Notes under the pieces: generated by a model
Told to the model about the DNA's origin: nothing
Database searches by the model: none
The model's input: only the letters and a program-made list of their open reading frames with translations
Part shown: in pieces, positions 32,269 to 40,953 of the stretch
Layout of the letters: each line of letters opens with the position of its first letter
Position numbering within the stretch: the first letter of the stretch is position 1
Position numbers and translations under genes: made by a program
Source: Candidatus Latescibacterota bacterium
Lineage (GTDB): Bacteria > JAAXHH01
Direction of reading: 5' to 3'
Assembly (NCBI GenBank): GCA_022823465.1
Contig: JAJEHX010000027.1
Location: 1-61,304, forward strand
DNA length: 61,304 nucleotides

Positions 32269-33684
32269 TTGTTCGATCCGGCAAGTCCCCCACGACCGAA
32301 TGTCATACTCTGCATCTGCGACCAGTTGCGCGCATTCGAAACGGGATGCTACGGAAACGAGGTCGTCCGAACGCCCCAACTGGACCGCCTGGCGACTGAA
32401 GGCGTCCGTTTTGAAACGGCGGTGAGCAACAACCCCGTCTGCATGCCCTCGAGATCCTGTCTCCTGTCGGGCCAGTACAGCCGCACCTGCATGGGCATGC
32501 TCGGCAACTACGGGGAGCGGCAGGCGGATGGATCGACGACGATGCCCGAGTATCCGGCGGCGGACCGTCCCCACCTTCCCGCGCCGGCGCTGCCCGAAAT
32601 GTTCAGGAACCTCGGATACGATACGGCGCTCATCGGGAAGTGGCATATTCATTCCGGCCCCGGGCAATTGGGGTTCGACTACAGCCTGTATCCACGGGTT
32701 CATCACCGTCATAGCGGACAGTCATTCGTGGAAAACGACGGTGAGGAGTTCCAGGTGGACGGATTCAGCGTCCGCTTCGAATCGGACCAGGTCGCGGGTT
32801 ACCTGAGAGATCGCGCGCATCGGGAGAAGCCCTTTTTCCTCTATTACAGCATCTCTCCACCCCACATGCCCCTGATGGACGCGCCCGAAACGTACCTGGA
32901 TATGTACGATCCCGACGACATCCTCCTGCGGCCCAATGTCTTCCGGGACGGCCGGCTGCCGCACGACGACCACTGGTTCAAGGTCTACCTGTGGGACTTC
33001 CTCTTCTACGAGCGGGACCTGCCCTTCACACGCACACTGCCGCCCGGATTCGATTTGCGGCGCCTGATCGCCCTGTACTACGGCATGACGACTTGGGTCG
33101 ACGACATGGTCGGACGGCTCAGGCATTATCTAAAGGCGTACCACCACGCCGAAAACACCATCGTCGTTTTCCTCTCCGACCACGGCGACAACCTCGGAAG
33201 CCACCATCTGTTCAACAAGGGCCGCCTGATCGAAGAGTCCATCCGCATACCGCTGATCTTTCACGCTCCGAACCGTTTGAAACCCCGGGTCAATACGTCC
33301 GCGACGGCCCAGCTAATCGACGTCACGCCCACCCTCCTCACCCTGTGCGGAGGTTCCGTGCCCGCCCACGTCCAGGGACGGGACCTGTCCGGGACGGTCC
33401 GGGACGGGGACGCCCTGAAGGACGGGAACGGCGCATTCATAGAGACGGGGAGCGGAGAAATCGGACTGCGGACGACGACCCACACGTACGGGATTCGCGT
33501 CGATCCGAAAACGGGCCGCGTCCTGGACGACCGGGCGTGTCTTTACGACCTGCGGACCGACCCCTACCAGATGAACGACCTGCGGAACTCCGATTGCGAC
33601 GCGGGGCTGGCGGCCGGTCTCCGCGACCGGGTGCTCGCCTGGCACCACGAAACGCCGTGGATGCACAGCGGAGCGTTCGAGTAA
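32269..33684 (+). CDS. Sulfatase (formylglycine-dependent, type I)
   Basis: A 471-residue hydrolase beginning at TTG 32269, supported by GGAGGT 4 nt upstream. The N terminus PNVILCICDQLRAFETGCYGN carries the metal-binding Asp (a Cys-Asp pair replaces the usual Asp-Asp). The formylglycine motif is C58-MPSR in NNPVCMPSRSCLLSGQ. Downstream are the Lys/His of IGKWHIHSG and the metal site FLSDHGDNLGSHHLFNKGRLIEESIRIPLI. No signal peptide is visible, so it looks cytoplasmic. It hydrolyses a sulfate ester; neighbours point to a sugar sulfate. A maturase gene (FGE or anSME) is not in the window. Confidence 0.92.
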   Translation: MFDPASPPRPNVILCICDQLRAFETGCYGNEVVRTPQLDRLATEGVRFETAVSNNPVCMPSRSCLLSGQYSRTCMGMLGNYGERQADGSTTMPEYPAADRPHLPAPALPEMFRNLGYDTALIGKWHIHSGPGQLGFDYSLYPRVHHRHSGQSFVENDGEEFQVDGFSVRFESDQVAGYLRDRAHREKPFFLYYSISPPHMPLMDAPETYLDMYDPDDILLRPNVFRDGRLPHDDHWFKVYLWDFLFYERDLPFTRTLPPGFDLRRLIALYYGMTTWVDDMVGRLRHYLKAYHHAENTIVVFLSDHGDNLGSHHLFNKGRLIEESIRIPLIFHAPNRLKPRVNTSATAQLIDVTPTLLTLCGGSVPAHVQGRDLSGTVRDGDALKDGNGAFIETGSGEIGLRTTTHTYGIRVDPKTGRVLDDRACLYDLRTDPYQMNDLRNSDCDAGLAAGLRDRVLAWHHETPWMHSGAFE

Positions 33685-33706
33685 TGCATTTCAGCCGGGA
33701 CTGCAA

Positions 33707-34933
33707 ATGACCGAGGCGAGCCGGGAAGGAAACAACCGCCTGATCGCGGTGCTGTTCGGCGTCATGTTCGTGGCCGTGGCCGACAACCAGATGATCTCCC
33801 CGCTCCTGCCCGACCTCATGACCGCCTTCGACATGGGCGCCGGTCGGGCCGGGCTGCTGGTCTCGGTGTACGCCATCGCCGCGGCAGTGGTGTCCTTCGT
33901 GGTCGGGCCGCTGTCGGACAGGACGGGGCGCAGGAAAATGCTTATCGCGGCGCTGATCGTCTTCACCGCCGCGACCCTGCTATGCGGACTGGCGTGGAAC
34001 TATGCTTCGCTGGTGGCTTTCAGAGCGGTCACCGGGGCGGCCGCGGGGACCCTTTCACTCAACATCACCGCCTGTATCGGGGACCACTTTCCCTACAGGC
34101 GGCGGGGTGCGGCTATGGGTCTGGTCATGTCCGGATACTTCGCGGCCATGATTCTGGGCGTGCCCGCGGGGGCCTTTGTCGCGGATTCCTGGTCCTGGCG
34201 GTGGGCGTTCGGCGTTTTCGCGGGGGCCGGGTTGTTGCTGTGGGTTCCGGCGCTGGCCGTCATCCCGTCCCGCGTCCCTGCCGTCCGTGACGTTTCCGTA
34301 ATCGAAATGATCAAGGGCTACCGTCGCTTCCTCGCGCGCACCGGCCCCCTGGCGGTAATCGCGGCGTCGTTTCTCGTATCGGCTTCTACGGTCGGTTTCA
34401 TCACCTACGTGGGGACCTGGCTGCGGGACGCCTACGGACTCACCACCGATCTGATCGGCATGGTCTTCCTCTTCAGCGGTCTGGGCGCGCTGCTGGGCAG
34501 TCCGCTGGCCGGACATCTCTCGGACCGGGTGGGAAAGCGGGGGATCGTGGTGGGGAGCGGACTGGCGATGGCGGTTCTGCTGGCCGGAATCCCGTGGATC
34601 GACGATCTGCTGCCAGTGGTTTTCGCCGGGTTCATCCTCACTGGCATCGCCGGGGCCTTTCGTCACGCGCCGCTTCAGGCGCTGGTCACAGCCATGGCGA
34701 CGGACGAAGAGCGCGGCGCGCTGATCGCGCTCAAGAACACCGTGGCGGAAATCGGCATCGCCGGCGGTACGACGCTCTGCGGGGTGCTATACGTCGCCTT
34801 CGGATACCCTTCCGTCGGAGCGGCATGCGGGGTCATGGCCGCCGCCGCGTCCATCGTCATCCTGGTCTGGGTGGGCGAACCGGCCGAACAGGACGGACCG
34901 GACGAACCCGGAGAACCGGCAGAACCAGGTTGA
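33707..34933 (+). CDS. MFS transporter (DHA1-like) with repeat-encoded acidic C-tail
   Basis: A 408-residue permease with 12 predictable helices. The N-terminal half holds ADNQMISPLLPDLMTAFDMGAGRAGLLVSVYAIAAAVVSFVVGPLSDRTGRRKML, including the family motif GPLSDRTGRR. The second half repeats the motif as AGHLSDRVGKRG. The last 18 or so residues (GEPAEQDGPDEPGEPAEPG) are encoded by a 9-nt tandem repeat array that runs on past the stop codon. It starts 22 nt after the sulfatase gene and probably shares its operon. The substrate is unknown; uptake or efflux of a sugar derivative is an inference from context. Confidence 0.87.
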   Translation: MTEASREGNNRLIAVLFGVMFVAVADNQMISPLLPDLMTAFDMGAGRAGLLVSVYAIAAAVVSFVVGPLSDRTGRRKMLIAALIVFTAATLLCGLAWNYASLVAFRAVTGAAAGTLSLNITACIGDHFPYRRRGAAMGLVMSGYFAAMILGVPAGAFVADSWSWRWAFGVFAGAGLLLWVPALAVIPSRVPAVRDVSVIEMIKGYRRFLARTGPLAVIAASFLVSASTVGFITYVGTWLRDAYGLTTDLIGMVFLFSGLGALLGSPLAGHLSDRVGKRGIVVGSGLAMAVLLAGIPWIDDLLPVVFAGFILTGIAGAFRHAPLQALVTAMATDEERGALIALKNTVAEIGIAGGTTLCGVLYVAFGYPSVGAACGVMAAAASIVILVWVGEPAEQDGPDEPGEPAEPG

Positions 34934-34979
34934 CCGGGCTGACCAGGCTGACCAGCCTGATCCGACGAACCAGGACAGA
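34881..34979. repeat. 9-nt imperfect tandem array crossing the MFS stop codon
   Basis: Eleven 9-nt units with clear periodicity, for example CGGACGAAC, CGGGCTGAC, CAGGCTGAC and CAGCCTGAT. The MFS stop TGA (34931-34933) lies inside unit six. Re-phased, its core is GGCTGACCA, close to the array near 44.7 kb. Confidence 0.75.
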
Positions 34980-34991
34980 CCTGAAGAAGCG

Positions 34992-35723
34992 TCAGGATTC
35001 GTCGTAAGCGGTCAGGCGCCTCACCCAGATGTTGCGGAATCGGACGGGATTGCCGTGATCCTGCAGTTGCAGGGGGCCCGTCACGGCGTGGGGCGCGTCA
35101 TAGTTCGCCAGGTTCTTGTGTCCGGTGGGACCGACGGCCCGCTGGCGGTTATGCACCACGATGCCGTTGTGCATGACCGTGAAGTGCGCACCCTTGACGA
35201 GCCGGTCGCCATCCCACGACGGCGCTTCGAAGACGATGTCGTAGCTCTGCCATTCACCCGGTCCCCGGCTCGCGTTGACCAGGGGAGGGTACTGGCCGTA
35301 AATGGCCGAGGCGGATCCGTCGGCGTAGGTCTGGTTGTCGAAACTGTCCAGCACCTGGATTTCATACAGCCCCAGCAGGAACACGCCGCTGTTGCCCCGT
35401 CCCTGGCTGTCTCCCACCACTTCTTCGGGGGTAGCCCATTCCAGGTGCAACTGGCAGTCTCCGAAGTGCGCGCGGGTCGATATATCTCCCGTGCCGTTTA
35501 CCTCCATGTAACCCTCTTCCACCTTCCAGCCGGCGGCGGCGCCGTCCCTCCCGGTCCACTGGTCCAGGTTCGATCCGTCAAATAGCACGACCGCGTCCGA
35601 AGGCGGACTTCCGGCCGCGCCTCCCGGTGAGACGACTCGAGGCTGGGGCCGGTCGCCGTCGTGGACGCGCCAGGTGCCGCCGGGTATTTCGGGGGTATCG
35701 CTGTAACCTACGGAATCCGCCAT
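34992..35723 (-). CDS. DUF1080 (3-keto-disaccharide hydrolase-type) domain protein
   Basis: A 243-residue protein with the DUF1080 jelly-roll fold. Motifs include VVLFDGSNLDQWTGRDG, WKVEEGYMEVN, RAHFGDCQLHLEWATPEE, GRGNSGVFLLGLYEIQVLDSFDN, QSYDIVFEAPSWDGDRLVKGAHFTVMHNGIVVHNRQ and GPLQLQDHGNPVRFRNIWVR, all typical of the family. Some members hydrolyse 3-keto-glycosides; others bind glycans. No signal peptide is seen at the chosen start, which follows AGGAG. It lies 10 nt downstream of the M20 peptidase gene, in the same operon. Confidence 0.9.
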   Translation of the reverse strand: MADSVGYSDTPEIPGGTWRVHDGDRPQPRVVSPGGAAGSPPSDAVVLFDGSNLDQWTGRDGAAAGWKVEEGYMEVNGTGDISTRAHFGDCQLHLEWATPEEVVGDSQGRGNSGVFLLGLYEIQVLDSFDNQTYADGSASAIYGQYPPLVNASRGPGEWQSYDIVFEAPSWDGDRLVKGAHFTVMHNGIVVHNRQRAVGPTGHKNLANYDAPHAVTGPLQLQDHGNPVRFRNIWVRRLTAYDES

Positions 35724-35733
35724 GGATCGACTC

Positions 35734-36849
35734 CTATAAGCAAACTTCGTGAATCATGCGTGAGTAGATGTCCACCGCTTCGTAAAGCTGCGGTATTTCC
35801 ACGTATTCGCCCACCGTATGGGCGCGTTCGATACTGCCCGGTCCCAGGACCACCATCTCCAGCTGATCCCCGAAATGGGGGGCGTCCGTCCCGTAGGGCA
35901 CGGTTTCCGGCCGCTTGCCGCCGGTGACTTCAGACGCCAGCTGCACGATGGGATTCGAAGGATCGGCATAGAAAGGACGGGATATGGTGCTCGTGACCTC
36001 GAACCCGTAGCTTTCGGCCCGGGCAACCAGTTCTTTCACCAGTTCTTCACTGTGATCGTCCGGCATGGTGCGGAAACAGACGTGGCAGGTCGACCGCGCC
36101 GCAGAGACATTCTGCTTCGTGTCGTAGTCGGTGATCACCATGTTGAACCCGTTGGACGGTGGATTGAACTCCGGGTTCAGGAACCGTTTATCCTCTTTGA
36201 TCCGTTCCGCCATTTCGGCCATTTCGGCCAGGAAAGGAGCGATCTTGAAATTGGCGGATTCCCCCAGGCCCGTGCTGGTGTGGGCCGCCCGGCCGTGAGC
36301 CGTCACCACGACGTGTGCCGCGCCCTTGTGGGCGTAAACCGGCGTCAGGCTGGTCGGCTCGGCCACCACGCCGTAGTCCGGACGAACGGAATTCATGATA
36401 CCGGACTCCGTGGCGACCTGGTGCGCTCCGCCCCCGCCCACCTCTTCATCGGCCGTCGCCACCACAATCAACGGCTTCTTCAGACGGTCCGCATCCACCT
36501 GCGCGACAGCGATCATGGTGCATGCCAGGGGGCCCTTCATATCGCAGCTGCCCCGTCCCAGCAGCCGGTCGCCGTCGACCACGCCGTGATAGGCGTCCCA
36601 GTCCTGTTCCTGACCCGGGACCGTATCCGTGTGGGACAGGAAGGCCAGGCCGCCTTCGCCCTCACCCTTGCGTCCCACGAGGCTTACTTTCAATTCGCCG
36701 TTTTCATCCTCGTAGGACAGCCGTTCCACTTCGAGTCCGCATTCCTTCATCCGGACTTCGACCAGGTCGGATATGGCGGCGTTGCTCCACCGACTGACGG
36801 ACTTCACATCCACGAATTCCTTCGTCATTTCAACAGGATCAAGACCCAC
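35734..36849 (-). CDS. M20 family metallopeptidase (acetylornithine deacetylase/ArgE-like)
   Basis: About 371 residues from the GTG at 36849, which follows AGAGGGGGA by about 5 nt; an upstream ATG (36882) and an internal ATG (36828) are also in frame. Zinc ligands can be placed: His and Asp in LAFLSHTDTVPG, Asp in LGRGSCDMKGPLA, the Glu pair in VATADEEVGGGG, Asp/Glu in VVAEPTSL and the C-terminal His in IERAHTVGEYVEI. The lid/dimerisation domain lies between about residues 180 and 290. It would deacylate an N-acyl amino acid or cleave a dipeptide. Second gene of an aldo/keto reductase-M20-DUF1080 operon. Confidence 0.9.
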   Translation of the reverse strand: MGLDPVEMTKEFVDVKSVSRWSNAAISDLVEVRMKECGLEVERLSYEDENGELKVSLVGRKGEGEGGLAFLSHTDTVPGQEQDWDAYHGVVDGDRLLGRGSCDMKGPLACTMIAVAQVDADRLKKPLIVVATADEEVGGGGAHQVATESGIMNSVRPDYGVVAEPTSLTPVYAHKGAAHVVVTAHGRAAHTSTGLGESANFKIAPFLAEMAEMAERIKEDKRFLNPEFNPPSNGFNMVITDYDTKQNVSAARSTCHVCFRTMPDDHSEELVKELVARAESYGFEVTSTISRPFYADPSNPIVQLASEVTGGKRPETVPYGTDAPHFGDQLEMVVLGPGSIERAHTVGEYVEIPQLYEAVDIYSRMIHEVCL

Positions 36850-36897
36850 GCAATCCCCCTCTCGAGATCGTAGTAATCGCACCGCCGCGGGTGCTGT

Positions 36898-37887
36898 TCA
36901 GTCCGTCAGCCAGCTCGACATCTCTTCACGCAGATCCGAGTCCGCCTTCAGGGCGAGGGCGTCGATGGCGTTGTCGAGGTGGCCGGTATGGCGGGCGCCG
37001 ACGATGATTGAAGTGATGGCCGGATGGCCCATGGCCCAGGCCATGGCCAGGCGCACCATGGGAAGGCCACTGGAATCCGCGAGCGCCCGCAGTCGCTCCA
37101 CGTTCCGGAAGTTCCGGTCGTTGAAATAGATATCCGCGTGACCGGGTATGACGTCAAATCGCGATCCCTTCGGAAAGGCGTTCCGGTCCGGCGTGTACTT
37201 CCCTGCAAGGAATCCCGCGGCCAGCGGGCTGTAGGACGTGACGCCCACCTCTTCCCGCAGGCACAGGGGAAAGAGTTCGTCCTGCGCGCCGGGATCGGCC
37301 AGGTTGTAGGGCGGCTGAATCACCTCGAACCGGGCGTAGCCGTGCCTTGCGCTGGCATCCAGCGCTTCCTGGAGCTGCGCGGCGTTGAAATTGCTGCAAC
37401 CCACGGTTTTGACGCTGCCGGCCGCCACCGCCTCGTCCAGCACGGCCAGGCTTTCATCGATGGGCACCGTTTCATCGGGGGAATGCAGCTCGTAGATATC
37501 CACGGTGTCCACCTTCAACCGTTCCAGGCTGACCTGGAGCGCCCGGGCGATGTTCTCCGGCTTGTTGCCGCTGCTCACCTTAGAGCAGATCACCACGTCG
37601 TCCCTGCAGCCCCGCGCCTGCATCCAATTTCCAATGATGATCTCGGAGGAACCCATGATGCCCGAGGTCTCGCGCACATCGTCGACCTTCAGCACGTCGC
37701 GCCGGTACGACCGTGCGTTGCCGCCCCCGTAGGCCTCCGCCGTATCTAGCCAGTTGAGGCCCTTCTCGACGGCATAATCCAGAATGGCGACAGAAGTGTC
37801 CTCGTCGATCTCGCGGCCGAACGTTACGCAGCCCAGGCCAATGAAGCTGAGCGACGTATCGGTGCGGCCGAGTTTTCGATGTTCCAT
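36898..37887 (-). CDS. Aldo/keto reductase
   Basis: A 329-residue TIM-barrel oxidoreductase; the ATG at 37887 follows GGGAG. Motifs: MEHRKLGRTDTSLSFIGLGCVTFG, catalytic Asp/Tyr in WLDTAEAYGGG, Lys in VICSKVSSGNKP, His in YELHSPDETVPI, VGCSNFNAAQLQEAL and the cofactor segment PAITSIIVGARHTGHLDNAIDAL. It is of the general AKR11/Tas-like type. It is the first gene of the operon that continues with the M20 peptidase. NADPH preference and substrate are not determinable. Confidence 0.9.
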   Translation of the reverse strand: MEHRKLGRTDTSLSFIGLGCVTFGREIDEDTSVAILDYAVEKGLNWLDTAEAYGGGNARSYRRDVLKVDDVRETSGIMGSSEIIIGNWMQARGCRDDVVICSKVSSGNKPENIARALQVSLERLKVDTVDIYELHSPDETVPIDESLAVLDEAVAAGSVKTVGCSNFNAAQLQEALDASARHGYARFEVIQPPYNLADPGAQDELFPLCLREEVGVTSYSPLAAGFLAGKYTPDRNAFPKGSRFDVIPGHADIYFNDRNFRNVERLRALADSSGLPMVRLAMAWAMGHPAITSIIVGARHTGHLDNAIDALALKADSDLREEMSSWLTD

Positions 37888-38047
37888 GCAGATTCTCCCG
37901 GTTATATCCAGCTATTGCGGTGGATATCGACAGCGTGTCGTAAAACGCAGATTGTTCAGACGGGTCGTTCAGATGTGGTGTGAATGTATATCCGGGAGGA
38001 TCGTACAGGCAAGCACTGTTTGGCGGTCGGCCAGGCGGACCGGAGGA

Positions 38048-39352
38048 TCAGAATCCGTCATCGCCGGGAAGGGCCACGGCGCGCGGCGCCATCCGCTTCA
38101 AGCGCTCGTCCAGCAGCCTCTTGAGCTGATTCAACTTGAGCCGGTGGGCCGCGAGTTCCTTTTCGTGCTCCAGGATCATCTGCTGGATCAGACGGGGGTC
38201 TTCTCGGGAGAGCGGGTCCTCCGTACCATCTTCGACCAACAGGGGCGAGGCGGGTGAATCGAGCGTTTTCGGCTGAGCGGCGAGGACCGTGTGCACGGTA
38301 TTTTCCGTACCTCCCCGCAGGTACCTGATTTCGATCCGGGAACCGGCGGGAAGCGAGGTCACGAATTCGGCCAGGATGATGGGATGGTTCATGGGAACGC
38401 CGTTCACCGCCCGCAGTATGTCCCCCTTGCGAAGACCGGCCTTCATGGCGGGGCTGCCGGGACTCACGTCGGTAACTTCCATGCCTTCGCCGGTTCCCAG
38501 CATGATGTTGCGGTTGCCGTCGACGCTGATGCTTTCCCAGATTTTCTCCACGTAGACGCCCAGCCAGCTTCGGCGGACTTCACCATGTTCGATGAGCTGA
38601 CGGGCGAAGGTCTTTACGCGGTTTATGGGTATGACTGAAATCACGCCGGCGCCTTCCCCTTCCAGTACACTGCCCGACGCGGGGGGCTGGCCCCCTGGGG
38701 GAGCGGATACGAGACCCAGCAGGCGGCCGTTCGAGGAAAACACGGCGCCGCCGGAGAAATCTCCTCCGACCACGGCGCTGACCTGCATCATGACGTCTTC
38801 TTCCCGAACGCCGTTGACGATTCCCGTCGTCATCGAAGACGGAAACCCATGGGCATTGTTCATCACAAGCACCCAGGACCCGGGCCGCGCGTCATCGGAG
38901 TCGCCGAGGCGCGCGGAAAGGACCGACACGCTGTCCACCCGGATTACGGCGATGTTCGAAAGCGGGTCGACGCCGACGAGTTCCCCGAGACGGTACCGGC
39001 CATCCTGGAAATTCACCAGGATATCGTGGGCATGATCCACGACACCGGCCGTCGTGATGACGTAACCGTCTCTGTGGAGGACCACGCCGGTTCCAATGGA
39101 GCGTTCCCAGTCCGTGAAGGTCTGTCCGTTCACCGAATGGATGAACTTCCGCTGCACGATTACGCTGGCGACCGTCGGCTCGACGCGTTCCACGAGGCGG
39201 ACGATCTCTTTCTCGAGATTATGCAGATATGCGGCGGACTGGGCGTAAGCCCTGGAAGCGGAGTCCAGGTGCCAGAGGCAGACCAGCAGCGTGGCGCAGA
39301 TCACGGGACGGAGGCGTTCGGTCCCGGTGCGATAGGGTTGAGAACCATGCAT
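38048..39352 (-). CDS. HtrA/DegP-like PDZ protein with degenerate catalytic triad (predicted pseudoprotease)
   Basis: A 434-residue exported protein with an N-terminal hydrophobic leader (about 16-37, ending AYAQ), a trypsin-like domain (about 60-235), a PDZ domain (about 275-365) and a charged helical tail (380-425). Aligned by eye with DegP, the His of the HVV motif is Gly 103 (GYVITTAGVVDHA) and the triad Asp is Asn 133 (VDPLSNIAVIRV). Only the Ser remains, Ser 200 in GGDFSGGAVF. Peptidase activity is therefore unlikely. It begins 6 nt after the anti-sigma factor stop, so it belongs to the sigma/anti-sigma operon and probably acts as an envelope sensor or scaffold. Confidence 0.85.
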   Translation of the reverse strand: MHGSQPYRTGTERLRPVICATLLVCLWHLDSASRAYAQSAAYLHNLEKEIVRLVERVEPTVASVIVQRKFIHSVNGQTFTDWERSIGTGVVLHRDGYVITTAGVVDHAHDILVNFQDGRYRLGELVGVDPLSNIAVIRVDSVSVLSARLGDSDDARPGSWVLVMNNAHGFPSSMTTGIVNGVREEDVMMQVSAVVGGDFSGGAVFSSNGRLLGLVSAPPGGQPPASGSVLEGEGAGVISVIPINRVKTFARQLIEHGEVRRSWLGVYVEKIWESISVDGNRNIMLGTGEGMEVTDVSPGSPAMKAGLRKGDILRAVNGVPMNHPIILAEFVTSLPAGSRIEIRYLRGGTENTVHTVLAAQPKTLDSPASPLLVEDGTEDPLSREDPRLIQQMILEHEKELAAHRLKLNQLKRLLDERLKRMAPRAVALPGDDGF

Positions 39353-39358
39353 GTCTGT

Positions 39359-40237
39359 CTAGAACGAGATTCGGATGCGTTTGATCGGGGCAGGCAGACC
39401 GGCAGGACCGGACTGACCGCCAGTACTACGCTGGCCATTTACTTCGGCGGTGCCGACCTGCAGAAGACGCTCTTCCGGTTCCGATTGGGCCGTGCCGCCG
39501 TCTGTAACCAGGTCCCCGCCTAAGGACTCGGTAAACAGAGACGGATCGAGGGGCATGCCCGTACCGGACGATACGACCTGGATCCCATGGGCCGTGGGTT
39601 CCATGGTTTGAACCGTCATGACGCCCGGGCTGTCATTGTAATTTCGGGATGGGGTAAAAGTGAGACGGGATGCTGCCGTGGAGGGGAAACTCGTTGCCTG
39701 TTCTGCATTTGGTTCTGGTTTTAGCGCAAGGTTCCGCGCGAACGCACGGTCGGGAGGATCAGGAGAAATCGGGTCCGGCGGGGCGAGTTCGGGTTCGAAG
39801 GGCGTCGGCAGGGAAAGGGCCATGGAGCCGCCGGGAGACGAGCCGGGCCGTTCCGAAGGACTGATCAGGCCAGCGATTCCACCGAACACGGTTATGGTCA
39901 GGACCAGGCTGGCCGCAAACACGAGTTGCACGGGGCGCTGCCGGCTCAGTTCGCCCAGATCGGAAAAGGCCTCCGAAACGCGCCGCAACCAGGGAGCGGC
40001 GTACAATTCACGGGCGACTTCCTTTGTCAGCAGGCTGCTGAGCCTGTAGTCGAATTCCGGTTGAGGGGTTACGAGGGCAAGACTCTTTACCGCGCGGATG
40101 GAGCTTTCCATGTCTTTGATCTTGAGCCGGCATCGGGGGCATCCGTTCATGTGAAATCGCAGCGCGTCTTCGTTTGCCCTGGATAACTGACCGTCAAGGT
40201 AGTCCGGCATCTGGCGCTCGTAGCCACTACAATTCAA
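39359..40237 (-). CDS. Zinc-finger (ZAS) transmembrane anti-sigma factor
   Basis: About 292 residues. I set the start at the TTG on 40237 (LNCSGYERQMPDYLDGQL) because AAGGAGG lies 9 nt upstream and zf-HC2 proteins typically start this way; the longer frame from 40276 overlaps the sigma gene. The zinc motif is H29-x3-C33-x2-C36 in FHMNGCPRC. One membrane helix is predicted at about 102-126 (PVQLVFAASLVLTITVFGGIAGLI). The periplasmic part is Pro/Ser-rich and low-complexity. It would hold the ECF sigma factor at the membrane until a signal releases it. It sits between the sigma gene (17-nt gap) and the HtrA-like gene (6-nt gap). Confidence 0.88.
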   Translation of the reverse strand: MNCSGYERQMPDYLDGQLSRANEDALRFHMNGCPRCRLKIKDMESSIRAVKSLALVTPQPEFDYRLSSLLTKEVARELYAAPWLRRVSEAFSDLGELSRQRPVQLVFAASLVLTITVFGGIAGLISPSERPGSSPGGSMALSLPTPFEPELAPPDPISPDPPDRAFARNLALKPEPNAEQATSFPSTAASRLTFTPSRNYNDSPGVMTVQTMEPTAHGIQVVSSGTGMPLDPSLFTESLGGDLVTDGGTAQSEPEERLLQVGTAEVNGQRSTGGQSGPAGLPAPIKRIRISF

Positions 40238-40254
40238 AACGACCTTCCTCCTTC

Positions 40255-40902
40255 TCAAAGTATCTCTACCTGCCACTGCCGCAGCATTTCCTGAAGCCTG
40301 AGCCGTCCCCGGTTGACCCTCGACTTGACGGTCCCCGTCGGACAGCGGAGGATTTCGCCTATCTCCTCATAGGACAGTTCTTCGATATCGCGCAAGACGA
40401 TCACGGACTTGTACTTTTCCGGGAGTTGATCGATCGCGTGCTGAATGGCGCGGCCCAGTTCGTTCTGCTCCAGATGATCGCCGGGGCCGGCGTTCATGTC
40501 CGGCAAATCGATCCCTTCCCTCGAACTGTTCTCGTGGGGCGAGGCGTTCAGGGAAAAAAACTGGCGGCGTTTGCGCTTGCGCAACTCGCTCCGTGCCAGA
40601 TTGAGCGCGATCGTGTAGATCCACGTGGACAGGTTGGAGATTGCCTTGTAGTTGTGGCGGTTCCGGTACACCCTGAGAAACGCCTCCTGTACGAGGTCTT
40701 CCGCGCATTCCGTGTTGTGGACCATGCGGTAGACGCAGTTGTACAGCCTTGTCCGGTACCGGCCGACGATCACCTCGAAAGCGCGCACGTCGTCCTGCTG
40801 GACACGATAGAACAGCGTTTCATCCGACATGGTCAGTTCATCTAACGACCCGGACTCGATATCGGACACCTGTACCGCGTTTATAGAGGTGTTTTCAGAC
40901 AT
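40255..40902 (-). CDS. ECF-type RNA polymerase sigma factor (RpoE-like)
   Basis: About 215 residues from the ATG at 40902 (MSENTS), which follows GGGAG by 8 nt; an upstream ATG at 40917 is less well placed. Region 2 spans FEVIVGRYRTRLYNCVYRMVHNTECAEDLVQEAFLRVYRNRHNYK...LSTWIYTIALNLARSELRKRKRR. Region 4 is AIDQLPEKYKSVIVLRDIEELSYEEIGEILRCPTGTVKSRVNRGRLRLQEML. There is no region 1.1 or 3, as expected for group 4. The next two genes encode its anti-sigma factor and an HtrA-like protein. Two promoters lie upstream, one housekeeping-type and one ECF-type, suggesting autoregulation. Confidence 0.93.
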   Translation of the reverse strand: MSENTSINAVQVSDIESGSLDELTMSDETLFYRVQQDDVRAFEVIVGRYRTRLYNCVYRMVHNTECAEDLVQEAFLRVYRNRHNYKAISNLSTWIYTIALNLARSELRKRKRRQFFSLNASPHENSSREGIDLPDMNAGPGDHLEQNELGRAIQHAIDQLPEKYKSVIVLRDIEELSYEEIGEILRCPTGTVKSRVNRGRLRLQEMLRQWQVEIL

Positions 40903-40923
40903 ATTCGTTTCTCCCATACCGCT

Positions 40924-40953
40924 TTATACGCTACGCGGAGGGATTCGGTTTCA
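40924..40953 (-). promoter_or_regulatory. Predicted ECF-type autoregulatory promoter
   Basis: On the minus strand, TGAAAC (40948-40953), a 17-nt spacer and CGTATA beginning at 40930. This resembles the TGAAAC-N16-CGT(A/C) pattern of SigW/RpoE-type sigma factors. Transcription would start just ahead of the sigma gene's ribosome site. Confidence 0.55.

Noticed and set aside
30337-32712. Long minus-strand frame (791 codons) opposite the aldo/keto reductase, TauE and sulfatase genes
   Set aside because: Low-complexity His/Gln/Arg composition and complete overlap with well-supported genes.
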